Origin: Plantibacter sp. VKM Ac-2880
GTDB lineage: Bacteria > Actinomycetota > Actinomycetes > Actinomycetales > Microbacteriaceae
Direction: 5' to 3'
Length of the DNA: 64,000 bases
Assembly: GCF_015351235.1 (NCBI RefSeq)
Contig: NZ_JADKSJ010000001.1
Span: 62,001-126,000 of the forward strand
The notes beneath the pieces were generated by a model. It was not told where the DNA came from. It saw nothing but the letters and a program-made list of their open reading frames with translations, and searched no databases. The stretch's first letter is position 1. Every line of letters begins with the position of its first letter. This document shows, in pieces, positions 1-8,428 of the stretch. The position numbers and the translations under genes were made by a program.

Positions 1-870
1 CGGCGCGATCAGGGTCGAGTAGGCGATGATCCATCGTTGGTCGGGGCCGACGATCCAGCGCGCGATGTGCGGCACCATGAGACCGACGAAGCCGATGGGC
101 CCGGCGATGGCGGTCGCCGCGCCCGCCAACAGGGTGATCGCGACGATCGACAGGACACGGGTGCTCGCGAGGCGTGAACCGAGTGAGGAGGCGAGATCGT
201 CGCCGAGCGCCAGCGCGTTCAGCGACCGTGCGCTGTACAGCGCGATGACGACGCCGGCGACGACGAACGGCAGCGCCGGCAGGACGACGTCGTAGCCGCG
301 CTCGACGAAGGAACCGGCGTTCCATCCGCGCAGGGTGTTGAACGTGACCGGATCGAGGAGCATCATCGCGGTCGTGATGCCGGAGAGCACTGCGGCCAGG
401 GCGACACCGGCGAGCGTCAGCCGGACCGGGTCCGCCCCGCCTCGCCCTGCTGAACCGATCAGGTACACGGCGGCCGTCACGAGCAGGGCGCCCACGAACG
501 CGAACGGGAGGTACTGCACAGGCGTGCGCGCACCGAGCACGACGCCGATCGCGACGAAGAGCGCCGCGCCTGCATCGACACCGAGGATGCCGGGGTCGCC
601 GAGCGGGTTCCGGGTGAGGCCCTGGATCAGGGCGCCCGAGACGCCCAGCCCGACGCCGACGACGGCCCCCGCCACCGTGCGGGGGATCCGCAGGTCGAGG
701 ACGACCAGGTCGGTGACGGAGCCGTCGGGCGTCGTGAGTGCATGCCACACCTCGGCCGGGCCGATGGGGTGGGAACCCACGAGGACGCTGAGCAGGATCG
801 CGGCCGCGAGTCCCGCGACCGCGATCCCGAGTCCCCGCAACCGACGCGCGTGCGAGGTGCGCGAGGTCAC
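1..870 (-). CDS. FecCD-family iron-siderophore ABC permease (partial, runs off left edge)
   Basis: Inner-membrane permease half of a ferric-siderophore importer. Reading leftward from a GTG at 870, the frame is open to the window edge (about 290 residues visible of a usual 330-350). It shows a first membrane segment, then the family pattern LRIPRT, a GAxIQGLTRNPLGDPGILG block typical of BtuC/FecCD proteins, several further hydrophobic segments and, near the edge, the motif GPIGFVGLMVPHIAR that contacts the ATPase. The stop of the binding-protein gene lies 7 bp upstream, so the two are one operon. The exact start is not fixed, because no strong ribosome binding site precedes the GTG. The C-terminus, and any ATPase gene, lie outside the window. 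Confidence 0.9.
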   Translation of the reverse strand, partial: MTSRTSHARRLRGLGIAVAGLAAAILLSVLVGSHPIGPAEVWHALTTPDGSVTDLVVLDLRIPRTVAGAVVGVGLGVSGALIQGLTRNPLGDPGILGVDAGAALFVAIGVVLGARTPVQYLPFAFVGALLVTAAVYLIGSAGRGGADPVRLTLAGVALAAVLSGITTAMMLLDPVTFNTLRGWNAGSFVERGYDVVLPALPFVVAGVVIALYSARSLNALALGDDLASSLGSRLASTRVLSIVAITLLAGAATAIAGPIGFVGLMVPHIARWIVGPDQRWIIAYSTLIAP

Positions 871-877
871 GGACGGC

Positions 878-1939
878 TCAGCCGTCGGTGCTTTGGGGAG
901 CTTCACCGCGGACAGCATCGGCCAGGCGCGGCACCAGCTTCTCGAGGACGTACTTCTGGCTGAGGGGGGTGAGGAAGTAGATCGCGCCGGCGAGGACGTC
1001 GTCGGTGAACACCGCGTGCCCGCCGGTCACGGCGCTCAGGCTCGAGGTGGTCCCGAAGTCCAGCACCTCCTGGACGGCGTCGGGCGACTCCGTCGCGAAC
1101 ACGATCACGTCGGCATCGATGACGCCCATGTTCTCGGCGGCGATCTGCGCCTGACCGCCCTCGCTCGGGACGTATTGCTCCAGCCCGGGCGTGATCGTGA
1201 ACCCGAGATCCGTCAGGAAGTCGGTGTTGAGACCGTCGGGGTACACCCACATGTTGCCGTCCCACGGCCCACCCTGCGAGAACGACGCGGTGAGGCCCGC
1301 GAACTCCGGGTGCTCCGCTGCGGCTGACGCGTAGGCCTCCTGGACGCCCGTGATGAGCGCCTCGCCCTCTGCCGAGCGGCCGACGGCCCGTGCGACGGTC
1401 CTCGTCTGGTCCTGCCAGTCGGCGAAGTAGAGCCCGGCGCCCTCCTCGTTGGTCACGGTCGGTGCGATCTGGGCGAGCTTCTCGTAGTTCTCCTCGGTCA
1501 TGCCGGAGTTCGTGCCGATGATCAGGTCCGGCTTGAGCGACGCGATCTTCTCGTACTCCAAGCCGTCGGTCGTGCTGAGGACGGTCGGTTCGGCGTCGCC
1601 CAGCAGCTCGGTGGCCCACGGCCAGACCGCGAAGGGCTGCTTGCCGTACCACTCGGTCGTCGCGATCGGGGTGACGCCGAGCTCGAGGAGGATGTCCTGC
1701 TCGGTCAGGCCGACCACGACGATCCGCTGCGGCTCCGACGGGATGACCGCCTCTCCGTACTCGTGCTCGATCGTCACCGGGAACGTGTCGCTGGGTTCGG
1801 TCGTGTAGTTCGGGTTCTCCGCGACTGCCGCGGCGGTGCTCGAACAGGCGGTGAGTGCGACGCCGACGAGGGCGAGGGCGCTCACCGCGGCGAGCAGGCG
1901 GGCGGCTGTCGTGGCGCGGTGGAGCTTCGGGACGATCAT
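878..1939 (-). CDS. Iron-siderophore ABC transporter substrate-binding lipoprotein
   Basis: Extracytoplasmic receptor that captures ferric siderophore and delivers it to the permease encoded downstream. 353 residues from the ATG at 1939, chosen because AAGGA sits 6 nt upstream; an ATG at 1951 has no binding site. The N-terminus is a lipoprotein signal peptide with lipobox-like VALTAC, so Cys is the lipid anchor. The mature part has the FecB/TroA pattern: a basic stretch then IVVVGLTEQDILLELGVTPIA, a LKPDLIIGTNSG segment, and a C-terminal lobe ending in QKYVLEKLVPRLADAV. An IdeR/DtxR-type box lies about 40 bp upstream, so iron repression is expected. Specificity (catecholate or hydroxamate) cannot be told. 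Confidence 0.93.
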   Translation of the reverse strand: MIVPKLHRATTAARLLAAVSALALVGVALTACSSTAAAVAENPNYTTEPSDTFPVTIEHEYGEAVIPSEPQRIVVVGLTEQDILLELGVTPIATTEWYGKQPFAVWPWATELLGDAEPTVLSTTDGLEYEKIASLKPDLIIGTNSGMTEENYEKLAQIAPTVTNEEGAGLYFADWQDQTRTVARAVGRSAEGEALITGVQEAYASAAAEHPEFAGLTASFSQGGPWDGNMWVYPDGLNTDFLTDLGFTITPGLEQYVPSEGGQAQIAAENMGVIDADVIVFATESPDAVQEVLDFGTTSSLSAVTGGHAVFTDDVLAGAIYFLTPLSQKYVLEKLVPRLADAVRGEAPQSTDG

Positions 1940-1977
1940 GGGGTCCTTCATCGATTCGAGTGGTGGGATGACGTCCG

Positions 1978-1996
1978 TCAGGTTAGCCTTGCCTAA
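1978..1996 (-). promoter_or_regulatory. IdeR/DtxR-type iron box
   Basis: Read on the minus strand the 19-mer is TTAGGCAAGGCTAACCTGA, matching 16 of 19 positions of the DtxR/IdeR consensus. It sits 38 bp upstream of the siderophore-binding lipoprotein start and 53 bp upstream of the divergent AraC-type regulator, so it could control both. Binding is inferred from sequence only. Confidence 0.85.
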
Positions 1997-2049
1997 TCTT
2001 CTGCGCCATCGCTCTGAGTGGACAGGAATGCTCGGAAGGAGACAGCCGC

Positions 2050-2871
2050 ATGTCTGTTCACGACCATCTGGACCGTGACACCGGCCTCTTCGACGCCATC
2101 GATGACGCCGAAGAGACATTGGGGAGATTCCGCGTTTCGCGCTCTCGCGTCGACGCGACGACCCGGTTCGACGAGCACTCGCATCAGGAGGACCAGCTGG
2201 CGTGGATGAGCTCCGGCTCGATGGAGTTGGTGCTGCTCGGCGATCACCGGCAGTTGCGTCGCGATCACCTCGCCTGGATCCCGGCGGGCATGGTGCACGA
2301 GATGCGCTTCAGTGAGCCGGGAGAACTCATCTGCGTCTATGCCGATCCGGTGCTCCGACCTCGAGGTGGTCGCTGGAACGGCGCACGGACCGTCGTGGTC
2401 GACGACCTCGCGGGCGCGCTGCTCCTGCACCTGGTCGACGCTGCCCCGACCGGCCCGCGGCGGTGGCGCTGCTGGTCACTCCTGGTCGATCTGCTGTCGT
2501 CGGCCGCTCGCGACGATGAGGCGTTGGCCCTCCCTCGTGAGCCCCGCGCGCGTGCCATCGCGTCGGCCCTGATGGCCGACCCTGCGGACCCGCGCGGGCT
2601 CGACGAATGGGCCGCGGATGCGGGTGTCAGCCCGAAGACGATCGCTCGGGCGTTCGTGGACGGTACGGGGTGGACCTTCCGCGAGTGGCGGGTGCGCGTG
2701 CGCCTGCACACTGCGGCGGGCATGCTCGTGCGGGGTACCGCGGTGCAGGACGTCGCGCCAGCCGTGGGCTACGAGTCGGTGGGCGGCTTCATCGGGGCGT
2801 TCCGAACTCGTTTCTCGGTGACCCCCGCCGTCTACGCCGTGCGCAGCAGGGAGAGCCGGGTCGGGGCGTGA
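2050..2871 (+). CDS. AraC-family transcriptional regulator
   Basis: 273-residue regulator with an AAGGAG binding site 8 nt before the ATG. The N-terminal half is a cupin-like sensor (HSHQEDQLAW around residues 45-54, then an IPAGMVHEM strand). The C-terminal ~90 residues form the paired helix-turn-helix of the family (LDEWAADAGVSPKTIARAF, then VAPAVGYESVGGFIGAFR). It is divergent from the siderophore importer and shares the intergenic region holding an iron box. By analogy with AraC regulators of siderophore uptake it may sense the siderophore and activate the importer; this is inference from position. Confidence 0.88.
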   Translation: MSVHDHLDRDTGLFDAIDDAEETLGRFRVSRSRVDATTRFDEHSHQEDQLAWMSSGSMELVLLGDHRQLRRDHLAWIPAGMVHEMRFSEPGELICVYADPVLRPRGGRWNGARTVVVDDLAGALLLHLVDAAPTGPRRWRCWSLLVDLLSSAARDDEALALPREPRARAIASALMADPADPRGLDEWAADAGVSPKTIARAFVDGTGWTFREWRVRVRLHTAAGMLVRGTAVQDVAPAVGYESVGGFIGAFRTRFSVTPAVYAVRSRESRVGA

Positions 2872-3068
2872 GGCCTGCCGGCGCGAAAGCGTCATTGACC
2901 GCTTCGTGGCGTTGGCGCGTTCGCGTTTCTCTTGCCCATCGGGCACCCCAACCGCCGCGTCCGCGCACAATACGAGAGGCAGTGTCCCAACTGAGCAACC
3001 GGGCACTGGCCAGATGGTCGAGCCCAGAAACCCCGGCTGATCGGCCACGGCGCTGCTTAGATGAGCCC

Positions 3069-3392
3069 ATGAGCAACCACCCTCCCACAGCACCTCCGAA
3101 CGACCTGCCGCCGGAACCCTTCCCGTGGATGAGTACGAATCGACCCTCCGGGCCGTATCGGATGACCCTGAGGACTCCGCTCAGTGAGGCGCTGCTGGGG
3201 TCGTTTCTGCTGGTGATGGCTTTCTGCTTCTTCTTGACAGCGATAGGTGGTGGCTCCACCGGCGTCGTGGTGGTGGGCCTTGGCATCTTCGTCATCGCGG
3301 GCGGCGCCGGAGTCTTCATGCTCATTGTCGCGATAGCGCGCGCACGCTGGTTCCGGGCCTTTGAACGAGCCCACGGCCGTCGACCGTTCTGA
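3069..3392 (+). CDS. Small two-segment membrane protein, unknown function
   Basis: 107 residues, not recognised. A proline-rich cytoplasmic start (PPTAPPNDLPPEPFPW) is followed by two hydrophobic segments, about residues 43-62 and 66-90, and a basic tail ending HGRRPF. The start at 3069 is supported by a TTAGAT hexamer at 3057-3062, exactly 6 nt before the ATG, the spacing of a leaderless transcript. It stands alone between the AraC regulator and the recombinase relic; the 2872-3056 gap upstream shows nothing else I can name. Confidence 0.6.
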   Translation: MSNHPPTAPPNDLPPEPFPWMSTNRPSGPYRMTLRTPLSEALLGSFLLVMAFCFFLTAIGGGSTGVVVVGLGIFVIAGGAGVFMLIVAIARARWFRAFERAHGRRPF

Positions 3393-3469
3393 CCGCCTGT
3401 CGCCGAACGAACGCTCGATTCCTACGGCTCGTCGGTCTCTAGGCATACGTCGCTGGATCTTCACGGAAC

Positions 3470-3841
3470 GTGCATACAAGCGTTCCAGCTGCGCGTTCAC
3501 CACACGTTGAGCTCCTCCGCGGTCGCGGCATCCACGTGCGATCGCTCTCAGATGGGATCGACCCCGCGACGTCGACGGGCCGGCTTATGCTTCACATGCT
3601 CGCCACCCTGGCAGAGTACGAGCGCGAACTCATTGTCGAACGCGTGAACGCTGGTATCGCCGCAGCACGCGAATCAGGCACCCGGTTTGGGCGCCCGCCC
3701 GTGAATCCCGACATCATCGCCGAGAAGCTCGCGATCGTCACCGAAGCCCGCGATCGCGGCCGAACCGCAGCAGAAGCCGCCGCACTCGTCGGTTGGAGCA
3801 GAGCAACGCTCTACCGCCACCAGACCGGCGCCTCGAGCTGA
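3470..3841 (+). pseudogene. Truncated serine recombinase (resolvase/invertase) relic
   Basis: The readable frame matches only the C-terminal half of a Pin/Hin-type DNA invertase: the GIHVRSLSDGID strand, STGRLMLHMLATLAEYERELIVERV (the long E helix), RFGRPP, and a final helix-turn-helix (TAAEAAALVGWSRATLYRH). The N-terminal catalytic domain with the active-site serine (YxRVS near residue 10) is absent; similarity begins abruptly near 3505 and the preceding residues do not resemble the family. It cannot act as a recombinase as it stands. I read it as debris of a mobile element at the edge of the accessory region 2.9-11.3 kb. Confidence 0.75.
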
Positions 3842-3895
3842 GATGGCTTCAAGCCTGTTCGAGTGCCTGCACGGCAGACCCTCGAACAGTGTTGC

Positions 3896-4080
3896 TCAGC
3901 GGCGCATGCGGCGGATCAGCAGTGTCGTGCCGACTGCTGCTGCTGCTGCGATGATGACAGTGCCGATGGTCAAGCCGACGGCCAGCCCGTGGCGGTGCTG
4001 TCGCCCTCGTTCGGTGCTGCGACGGTCACGTCTGGCTCCGTCGCGACGCAGGGTTTCATCGACGCCGACTCGATTTGACA
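3896..4080 (-). pseudogene. Frameshifted C-terminal relic of a secreted, membrane-anchored protein
   Basis: Two minus-strand frames join here into what looks like one protein end. From 4080 one frame reads a Thr/Pro/Asp-rich wall-type stretch (CVATEPDVTVAAPNEGDS). Near 3985 it passes out of frame, and the +1 frame continues as a classic anchor: a hydrophobic segment (GLAVGLTIGTVIIAAAAAVG) followed by RRMRR and stop. No start codon or upstream body remains: a stop lies directly upstream. The 61-residue open frame through the anchor alone is therefore probably a remnant, not a gene. No sortase motif is visible. Confidence 0.45.
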
Positions 4081-4107
4081 TTCACATCAGTGTGAAGCAT
4101 CGAGAAT
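4075..4107 (+). promoter_or_regulatory. Promoter with palindromic operator in the spacer (site 1)
   Basis: A consensus -35 TTGACA (4075-4080) is followed at once by the palindrome TTCACATCAGTGTGAA (4081-4096), then 5 nt and GAGAAT as candidate -10 (4102-4107). The same arrangement occurs on the minus strand at 10357-10325. An operator lying wholly between -35 and -10 is the hallmark of MerR-family activation, and a MerR gene lies at 10451-10837. It would drive the NADP reductase starting at 4267, after a leader of about 150 nt. Confidence 0.65.
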
Positions 4108-4266
4108 GGGCAGGGCACCCGCGAGCACGACACATCCAGGCCCGTGAGACGCATGTTTGCACCTGATTTCCCAGGCCACGACACCACGACGCGATCGAGA
4201 TGTCGACGGTTCTCATAGACCGGCCGGACAACCAAGAACACGCCCCAACCCAAGAAAGAGGACCAC

Positions 4267-4974
4267 ATGAAGCGCATCGGCATCATCGGCAGCGGAGCGA
4301 TCGGAGCGGCGATCGCTCGACTCGCAGTCGCGGCCGACTACGACGTCCTCATCGCCAACTCGCGAGGGCCGAAGTCCCTCGTAGACCTTGTCGCGGAACT
4401 CGGTCCCCGCGCACAGGCCGGCGATGTTCAGGAGGCAGTCGCGTTCAGTGACATCCCGGTGCTCGCAGTACCGCTCGCTGCGTATGCCAACTTGCCGGTG
4501 GCGGCACTCACCGGCCGGACGATCCTCTCGACGGGCAACTACTACCCGTCCCGCGACGGACGGATCGCGCAACTTGATTCCCTCGAGGCGACGACGGCCG
4601 AGTACGAGCAGACCCTCCTCCCGGAGACACGCATCGTGAAGGCGTTCAACAACATCGTCGCGCACCACATCCCCCTCCTGGCCGCCTCAGAGCCCCGCAC
4701 GGCCCTGCCGATCGCAGGAGATGACGCCGACGCGAAGGTGGCTGCCGCGTCCATGGTGCAGGACCTGGGCTTCGACGCAGTCGATGCTGGCACGCTCGCC
4801 GAATCGTGGACCTTCGAACCGGAGTCGGGCGCCTACACGGCGATCTACGCTTCCAGCCGAAACGGATTCAGCGAGGACTACCTCGCCGACCAGGGCGCTC
4901 CGCTCTCCGCCGACCGCCTGCGCGAACTCCTCGCCGCATCCCACCGGCCGGACGTGGCCGCCCGCCAGTTCTGA
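4267..4974 (+). CDS. NADPH-dependent F420 reductase-like Rossmann protein
   Basis: 235-residue cytoplasmic oxidoreductase of the F420-dependent NADP reductase (coenzyme F420H2:NADP+) family. The N-terminal Rossmann fold carries IGSGAIGAAIA (residues 7-17) and the SRGP loop that reads the NADP phosphate; NYYPSRDG, RIVKAFNNI and the terminal DAGTLAESW are all family landmarks. Start supported by an AGAGGA site 4 nt upstream. It is preceded by the palindrome promoter at 4075 and convergent to the Dabb/SDR pair. Many relatives act on substrates other than F420, so the cofactor pair is uncertain. A truncated second homologue lies at 6176-6660. Confidence 0.85.
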   Translation: MKRIGIIGSGAIGAAIARLAVAADYDVLIANSRGPKSLVDLVAELGPRAQAGDVQEAVAFSDIPVLAVPLAAYANLPVAALTGRTILSTGNYYPSRDGRIAQLDSLEATTAEYEQTLLPETRIVKAFNNIVAHHIPLLAASEPRTALPIAGDDADAKVAAASMVQDLGFDAVDAGTLAESWTFEPESGAYTAIYASSRNGFSEDYLADQGAPLSADRLRELLAASHRPDVAARQF

Positions 4975-4999
4975 GCAAAGCAGGCGAAAGCGGATTCCT

Positions 5000-5049
5000 G
5001 ACATGCGGAAGGGGCCCGACGCAAACGCGTCGGGCCCCTTCCGCATGTC
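5000..5049. terminator. Bidirectional terminator hairpin
   Basis: Perfect inverted repeat: arms of 22-23 nt (5000-5022 and 5027-5049) around a 4-nt loop, containing GGGGCCCGACG. It sits between the convergent NADP reductase (stop 4974) and the Dabb gene (stop 5051). No clear U-run follows, but position and stability fit a two-way terminator. Confidence 0.8.
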
Positions 5050-5050
5050 G

Positions 5051-5344
5051 TCAGACCTCGAGATCGAGAACGGCGATATCCGCTTCGCTCCGGAGTTCGA
5101 GGATGGACAGCGCGACCTCCATGTGCCGTGGGTCGGTCGAGAACGCATCCAACGATTCGCGGTCGTCGAGTTCGGCGACCAGTCCGAAGCTCATGTTGCC
5201 CGCCACTCCGATGTCGATTCCGGCGTCGAGCGACCGCAGCCCAGGGATGACGCCGACGAGAGCTTCGAGACGTTGGATGGCGTCCTCGATGCGGTCCTGC
5301 GGTGTGCCCTCCGTGACGCGGAAGAGAACGATGTGCTTGATCAC
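5051..5344 (-). CDS. Dabb (stress-responsive A/B barrel) domain protein
   Basis: 97 residues, a single Dabb ferredoxin-like domain beginning with the family signature MIKHIVLFRV and containing LDAGIDIGVAGNMSFGLVAELDD and a conserved HMEVA near the end. Such proteins are dimeric; members include plant stress proteins and small enzymes or binding proteins in polyketide and aromatic pathways. Its start lies 9 bp after the stop of the SDR gene upstream, so they are co-transcribed. With a monooxygenase, SDR and NADP reductase nearby, a role in handling the same substrate is plausible but unproven. Confidence 0.85.
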   Translation of the reverse strand: MIKHIVLFRVTEGTPQDRIEDAIQRLEALVGVIPGLRSLDAGIDIGVAGNMSFGLVAELDDRESLDAFSTDPRHMEVALSILELRSEADIAVLDLEV

Positions 5345-5353
5345 GTTGATTCC

Positions 5354-6118
5354 TTACTGGGCGGTGTAGCCGCCGTCGATGACGATGTCCGTGCCGGTGA
5401 CGAATCGTGCCTCGTCGCTGGCGAGGTAGAGCACTCCGTAGGCGATGTCGATCGGCTCGGCGGCGAAGCCGACGGGGATCTTCGCGAGGACGGCTTCGGT
5501 GACTTCCTTCGAGAACGACCGCATGATGGGGGTGTTGATGAGGCCTGGGTAGAGCGTGTTCACGCGCACCCCCGCTGCGGCGACGTCGAGCGCGATCTCC
5601 TTCGTGATCGCACGGAGAGCACCCTTCGTCGACGAGTAGGCGACCGATCCGCCACTGATCCCGCCCACGAGGCCGGCTGCGGACGAGATGTTGACGATCG
5701 AACCCGCACCGTTCTGTTGCATCGTGGGCATGACCGCCTTGATGCCCAGGAGCGTCCCGGTGATGTTCACATCGAGGATGCGGGTCACTTCGGCGGGATC
5801 GATGTCCCAGACGTCGTCGCGCGTCTTCCCCGGGATCGCGGCGTTGTTGATCAGGATGTCGACGGTGCCGAAGGCGTCCAGGGCCTTCGCGACGACGTCG
5901 GCCCAATCGCTCTCAACGGCGATGTTGTGGCGCACCCCGATGACCGCGTTCGAACCGATCTCCGCGTTGATCTCGTCGACGGACTCTGCGAGGAGCGCGT
6001 CGTTGAGGTCTGTCGCCACGACCCGCGCGCCCTGTTCTGCGAACAGTTTGGCTTCGACCTTTCCCTGTCCTCCGGCGGCCCCGGTGATGATCGCGACCTT
6101 GTTGTCCAAACGTCCCAT
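5354..6118 (-). CDS. SDR-family NAD(P)-dependent oxidoreductase
   Basis: 254-residue classical short-chain dehydrogenase. It shows TGAAGGQG cofactor loop (residues 12-19), DL at the end of strand 2 (Asp37, suggesting NAD(H)), NNAA (91-94), catalytic Ser145/146, Tyr161 and Lys165 (YSSTK), and the PG motif after strand 6. The start at 6118 is preferred over the ATG 15 bp upstream because AAGGAGG overlaps that upstream ATG and lies 5 nt before 6118. It heads a two-gene operon with the Dabb gene. Substrate unknown; 3-alpha/20-beta-hydroxysteroid-type SDRs are the nearest named group. Confidence 0.9.
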   Translation of the reverse strand: MGRLDNKVAIITGAAGGQGKVEAKLFAEQGARVVATDLNDALLAESVDEINAEIGSNAVIGVRHNIAVESDWADVVAKALDAFGTVDILINNAAIPGKTRDDVWDIDPAEVTRILDVNITGTLLGIKAVMPTMQQNGAGSIVNISSAAGLVGGISGGSVAYSSTKGALRAITKEIALDVAAAGVRVNTLYPGLINTPIMRSFSKEVTEAVLAKIPVGFAAEPIDIAYGVLYLASDEARFVTGTDIVIDGGYTAQ

Positions 6119-6168
6119 GACGTCCTCCTTCATTGATCCGCCGTTGTCGGGCGGGCGGTTGTTGGTGT

Positions 6169-6180
6169 GCTGATATCAGC
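6169..6180. promoter_or_regulatory. 12-bp perfect palindrome upstream of the SDR operon
   Basis: GCTGATATCAGC lies 51 bp before the SDR start and touches the stop of the truncated reductase. It differs from the TTCACAT operator of the other two promoters, so if it is an operator it belongs to another regulator. No good -35/-10 pair is obvious beside it. Confidence 0.3.
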
Positions 6181-6660
6181 GCGTCGGTGCCTGTGAATCG
6201 CGATCGGCGGCAGCGAGAGCTGCTTCGAGATCCTCGAGCCCCAGCTCCGTGCAATAGGCCGGAGTACCCGGCTGCTGCCCCCAGGATTCGGCGAGAACGC
6301 CAGCGTCGAGGGCGTCGAAACCCGTCTCCTCGACAAGTCCCATCACGATCCGGCGATGCGCCTCCGAGTCGGCGGCTACAGGGATCGCCACGCGGTCCGG
6401 AGCACCCACGGGCAGGGCTCGTTCACGCTGCGTCTCAGCAAGAGCTGCATTCCACTCCTTCACGACGGGGCGACCGAGCTGCTCCTGGCTCCAGACAGTC
6501 TCCGCCTTGCCTTCGTCGACGGCCGCGACCGGACCCATGAACTGCGGGTAGTAGTTCGACGTGTCGACGACGATGGTCTCCGGTCCTGCCGAGGCGAGGA
6601 GCTCGGCGAGCTGCGGCTGGACGGAGTCCGCACCGAGGAGCTCGAGCGACGGTCCCCCGG
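6176..6660 (-). pseudogene. N-terminally truncated NADP reductase homologue
   Basis: Minus-strand frame from about 6660 to the stop at 6176 reads as the central and C-terminal parts of the same Rossmann family as the gene at 4267: SLELLGADSVQPQLAELL, TIVVDTSNYYPQ, VVKEWNAALAE, DSEAHRRIVMGLVEETGFDALDAGVLAESW. The first ~60 residues with the GxGxxG loop are missing. The frame is open further upstream (to a stop near 6770) but that part is unlike the family and has no start codon; the first in-frame ATG is at 6538, inside the domain. Nucleotide binding is therefore lost. Gene decay or a deletion at a cluster border would explain it. Confidence 0.7.
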
Positions 6661-6818
6661 ACTCATCCCACTCGTGATGGCTGAGGTGGGGAGCCCGAGT
6701 CCCGACACCGCCTGACGGACTCCGCCGCGCCTCTGGCTCTGTGCGCCCTGCCTTACATCACCGAGTGACGTTAGCCGGGAGTGTGCAGCGGGCCGCCGCG
6801 ATGGAGGCTGCGGGCTCC

Positions 6819-8306
6819 TCATTGAGCCGCGGCTTCCGCGGGTGCCTGTCGGCGCTTCACGAGGAAGAAGGTGCCGAGCACTGCGGCGAGGGCGACGAAG
6901 AACGCTGTGGTGAACGCAGCGTGACCTGCGTCAACGGTCTGCGCGACAGACAGGGAGCCGACGTGTGCTGCGTTCGCGCCGATCGTGTAGGCGGAGACGA
7001 GAATGGCACCACCGGCGGCTCCGGCGAGTTGCTGGGCTGTGGTGAATGCGGCGCTTCCGTAGGGGTAGAGCTCGGCGCGGAGCGACGACAGGGCGAGGGT
7101 GGTGATGGGAGCCCACATCATCGCTTGGGAGGCGGAGACGACAAGGTACGTCGCGAGGTAGATCCAGACGCTGTGGGTGTCGTTGAGTGTGCTGAGGAAC
7201 CAGATGCTCGCGGCCCAGATGATGCCACCGGGGATGATGAGTGGCCGGGGGCCGAAACGGTCGTAGATCCGTCCGCCCACTGCGGAGACGATTGCGATCA
7301 CCGCACCGCCGGGGACGAGGAACAGCCCGATCGAGAGGGTGTCCAGTCCGAGTGTTCCGGTGAGGACGAGTGGGAGGACGAGGCCGATGCCGAAGGCGTT
7401 CAGGCCGATGAACACCATGATCAGCAGCGGCACGACGAACGAGCTGGTTCGGAAGATCCGCATGTCGAGGAACGGGTCGCCGCCGCGGCGGCGGAGTGTG
7501 ATCTGGCGGTAGGCGAAGGCGGCGACGCCGATGATGCCGATGACGATCGGGAGCGCTGGTGGGAGCAGTGCGTGGCCGGAGGCGGACTCTCCGATCGAAG
7601 CAAGCCCGAAGATGAGGGAGCCGAAGCCGAGCGCGGACAGAAGCAGCGAGAGAACGTCGAGCGTGGCCGGTTCCGGCGTCGTGATGTTCTTCAACTTGAT
7701 GGCCCCCAGCACGAGTGCGATGGCGGCGAGAGGCAGGACGAGGATGAACAGCCAGCGCCACGGTAGGAACGACAGGACGAGTCCAGAGATTCCTGGGCCC
7801 AGGGCGGGAGCGAGCGCCGGCACTGCGGTGACGAGCGCCATGATGCTGCCTCGGCGCGATTCGGGGACCAGTCGCATCGCGGTGGTCATCAGCAGTGGCA
7901 CGAAGACCGCGGTTCCCGCAGCCTGGATGATCCGGCCGGCGAGGAGGATGCCGAAGCCGGGAGCAACAGCGGCGATCGCGGTGCCGATGATGAAGAGCGT
8001 CAGGGCGGTGAGGAAGATCGTCCGCAGGTGGAAGCGTCGCATCACGTAGCCGGTGGCGGGGATCAGGACGGCCAGCGTCAACAGGTAGCCCGTTGTGAGC
8101 CACTGGCCGGTCGAGGGGGTGATGCCGAGGTCGGTGATCAGGGTTGGCAGTGCGACGCCCAGCAGCATCTCGTTGAGGAGGACGAGGAACGTCGAACCCA
8201 TCAGGAGGCCGATGACGAGGGCGCTCCCCGGGGCGAGCCGCTCGATGCGGGATGGTTTGGTGGACGGCGGCGACGCCGCAGGTTCGGCCGAGGTCGTATT
8301 GGTCAT
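6819..8306 (-). CDS. DHA2-type MFS multidrug transporter
   Basis: 495 residues with about 14 hydrophobic segments, the EmrB/QacA arrangement of drug:H+ antiporters. Motif C-like sequence (VPALAPALGPGISGLVL) is in segment 5 and the motif B/A region reads GRIIQAAGTAVFVPLL. The start at 8306 gives MTNTTSAEP with GGAG 8 nt upstream; the long frame before it is spurious. The monooxygenase gene ends 122 bp upstream on the same strand; the gap holds an 8-bp stem (8369-8376/8393-8400) that may tune readthrough. It probably exports a substrate or product of the flavin-dependent oxidation system. The 6661-6818 stretch after it shows only the decayed reductase upstream frame. Confidence 0.88.
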   Translation of the reverse strand: MTNTTSAEPAASPPSTKPSRIERLAPGSALVIGLLMGSTFLVLLNEMLLGVALPTLITDLGITPSTGQWLTTGYLLTLAVLIPATGYVMRRFHLRTIFLTALTLFIIGTAIAAVAPGFGILLAGRIIQAAGTAVFVPLLMTTAMRLVPESRRGSIMALVTAVPALAPALGPGISGLVLSFLPWRWLFILVLPLAAIALVLGAIKLKNITTPEPATLDVLSLLLSALGFGSLIFGLASIGESASGHALLPPALPIVIGIIGVAAFAYRQITLRRRGGDPFLDMRIFRTSSFVVPLLIMVFIGLNAFGIGLVLPLVLTGTLGLDTLSIGLFLVPGGAVIAIVSAVGGRIYDRFGPRPLIIPGGIIWAASIWFLSTLNDTHSVWIYLATYLVVSASQAMMWAPITTLALSSLRAELYPYGSAAFTTAQQLAGAAGGAILVSAYTIGANAAHVGSLSVAQTVDAGHAAFTTAFFVALAAVLGTFFLVKRRQAPAEAAAQ

Positions 8307-8428
8307 GTGGTGTTCTCCAAGTGAAGGCAAAGGGTGAAGGCGCTGGTGAGGGCCGGTATCCGGTCGGCGGCGACGACATCTCGGCTGGAGAATCGTCGCC
8401 AGGATCGCGGCTCGTGCGGCGCGAGGGG

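Noticed and set aside
3470-3841. Active site-specific invertase with a switchable segment
   Set aside because: The catalytic N-terminal half is missing and no pair of inverted recombination sites was seen around it.
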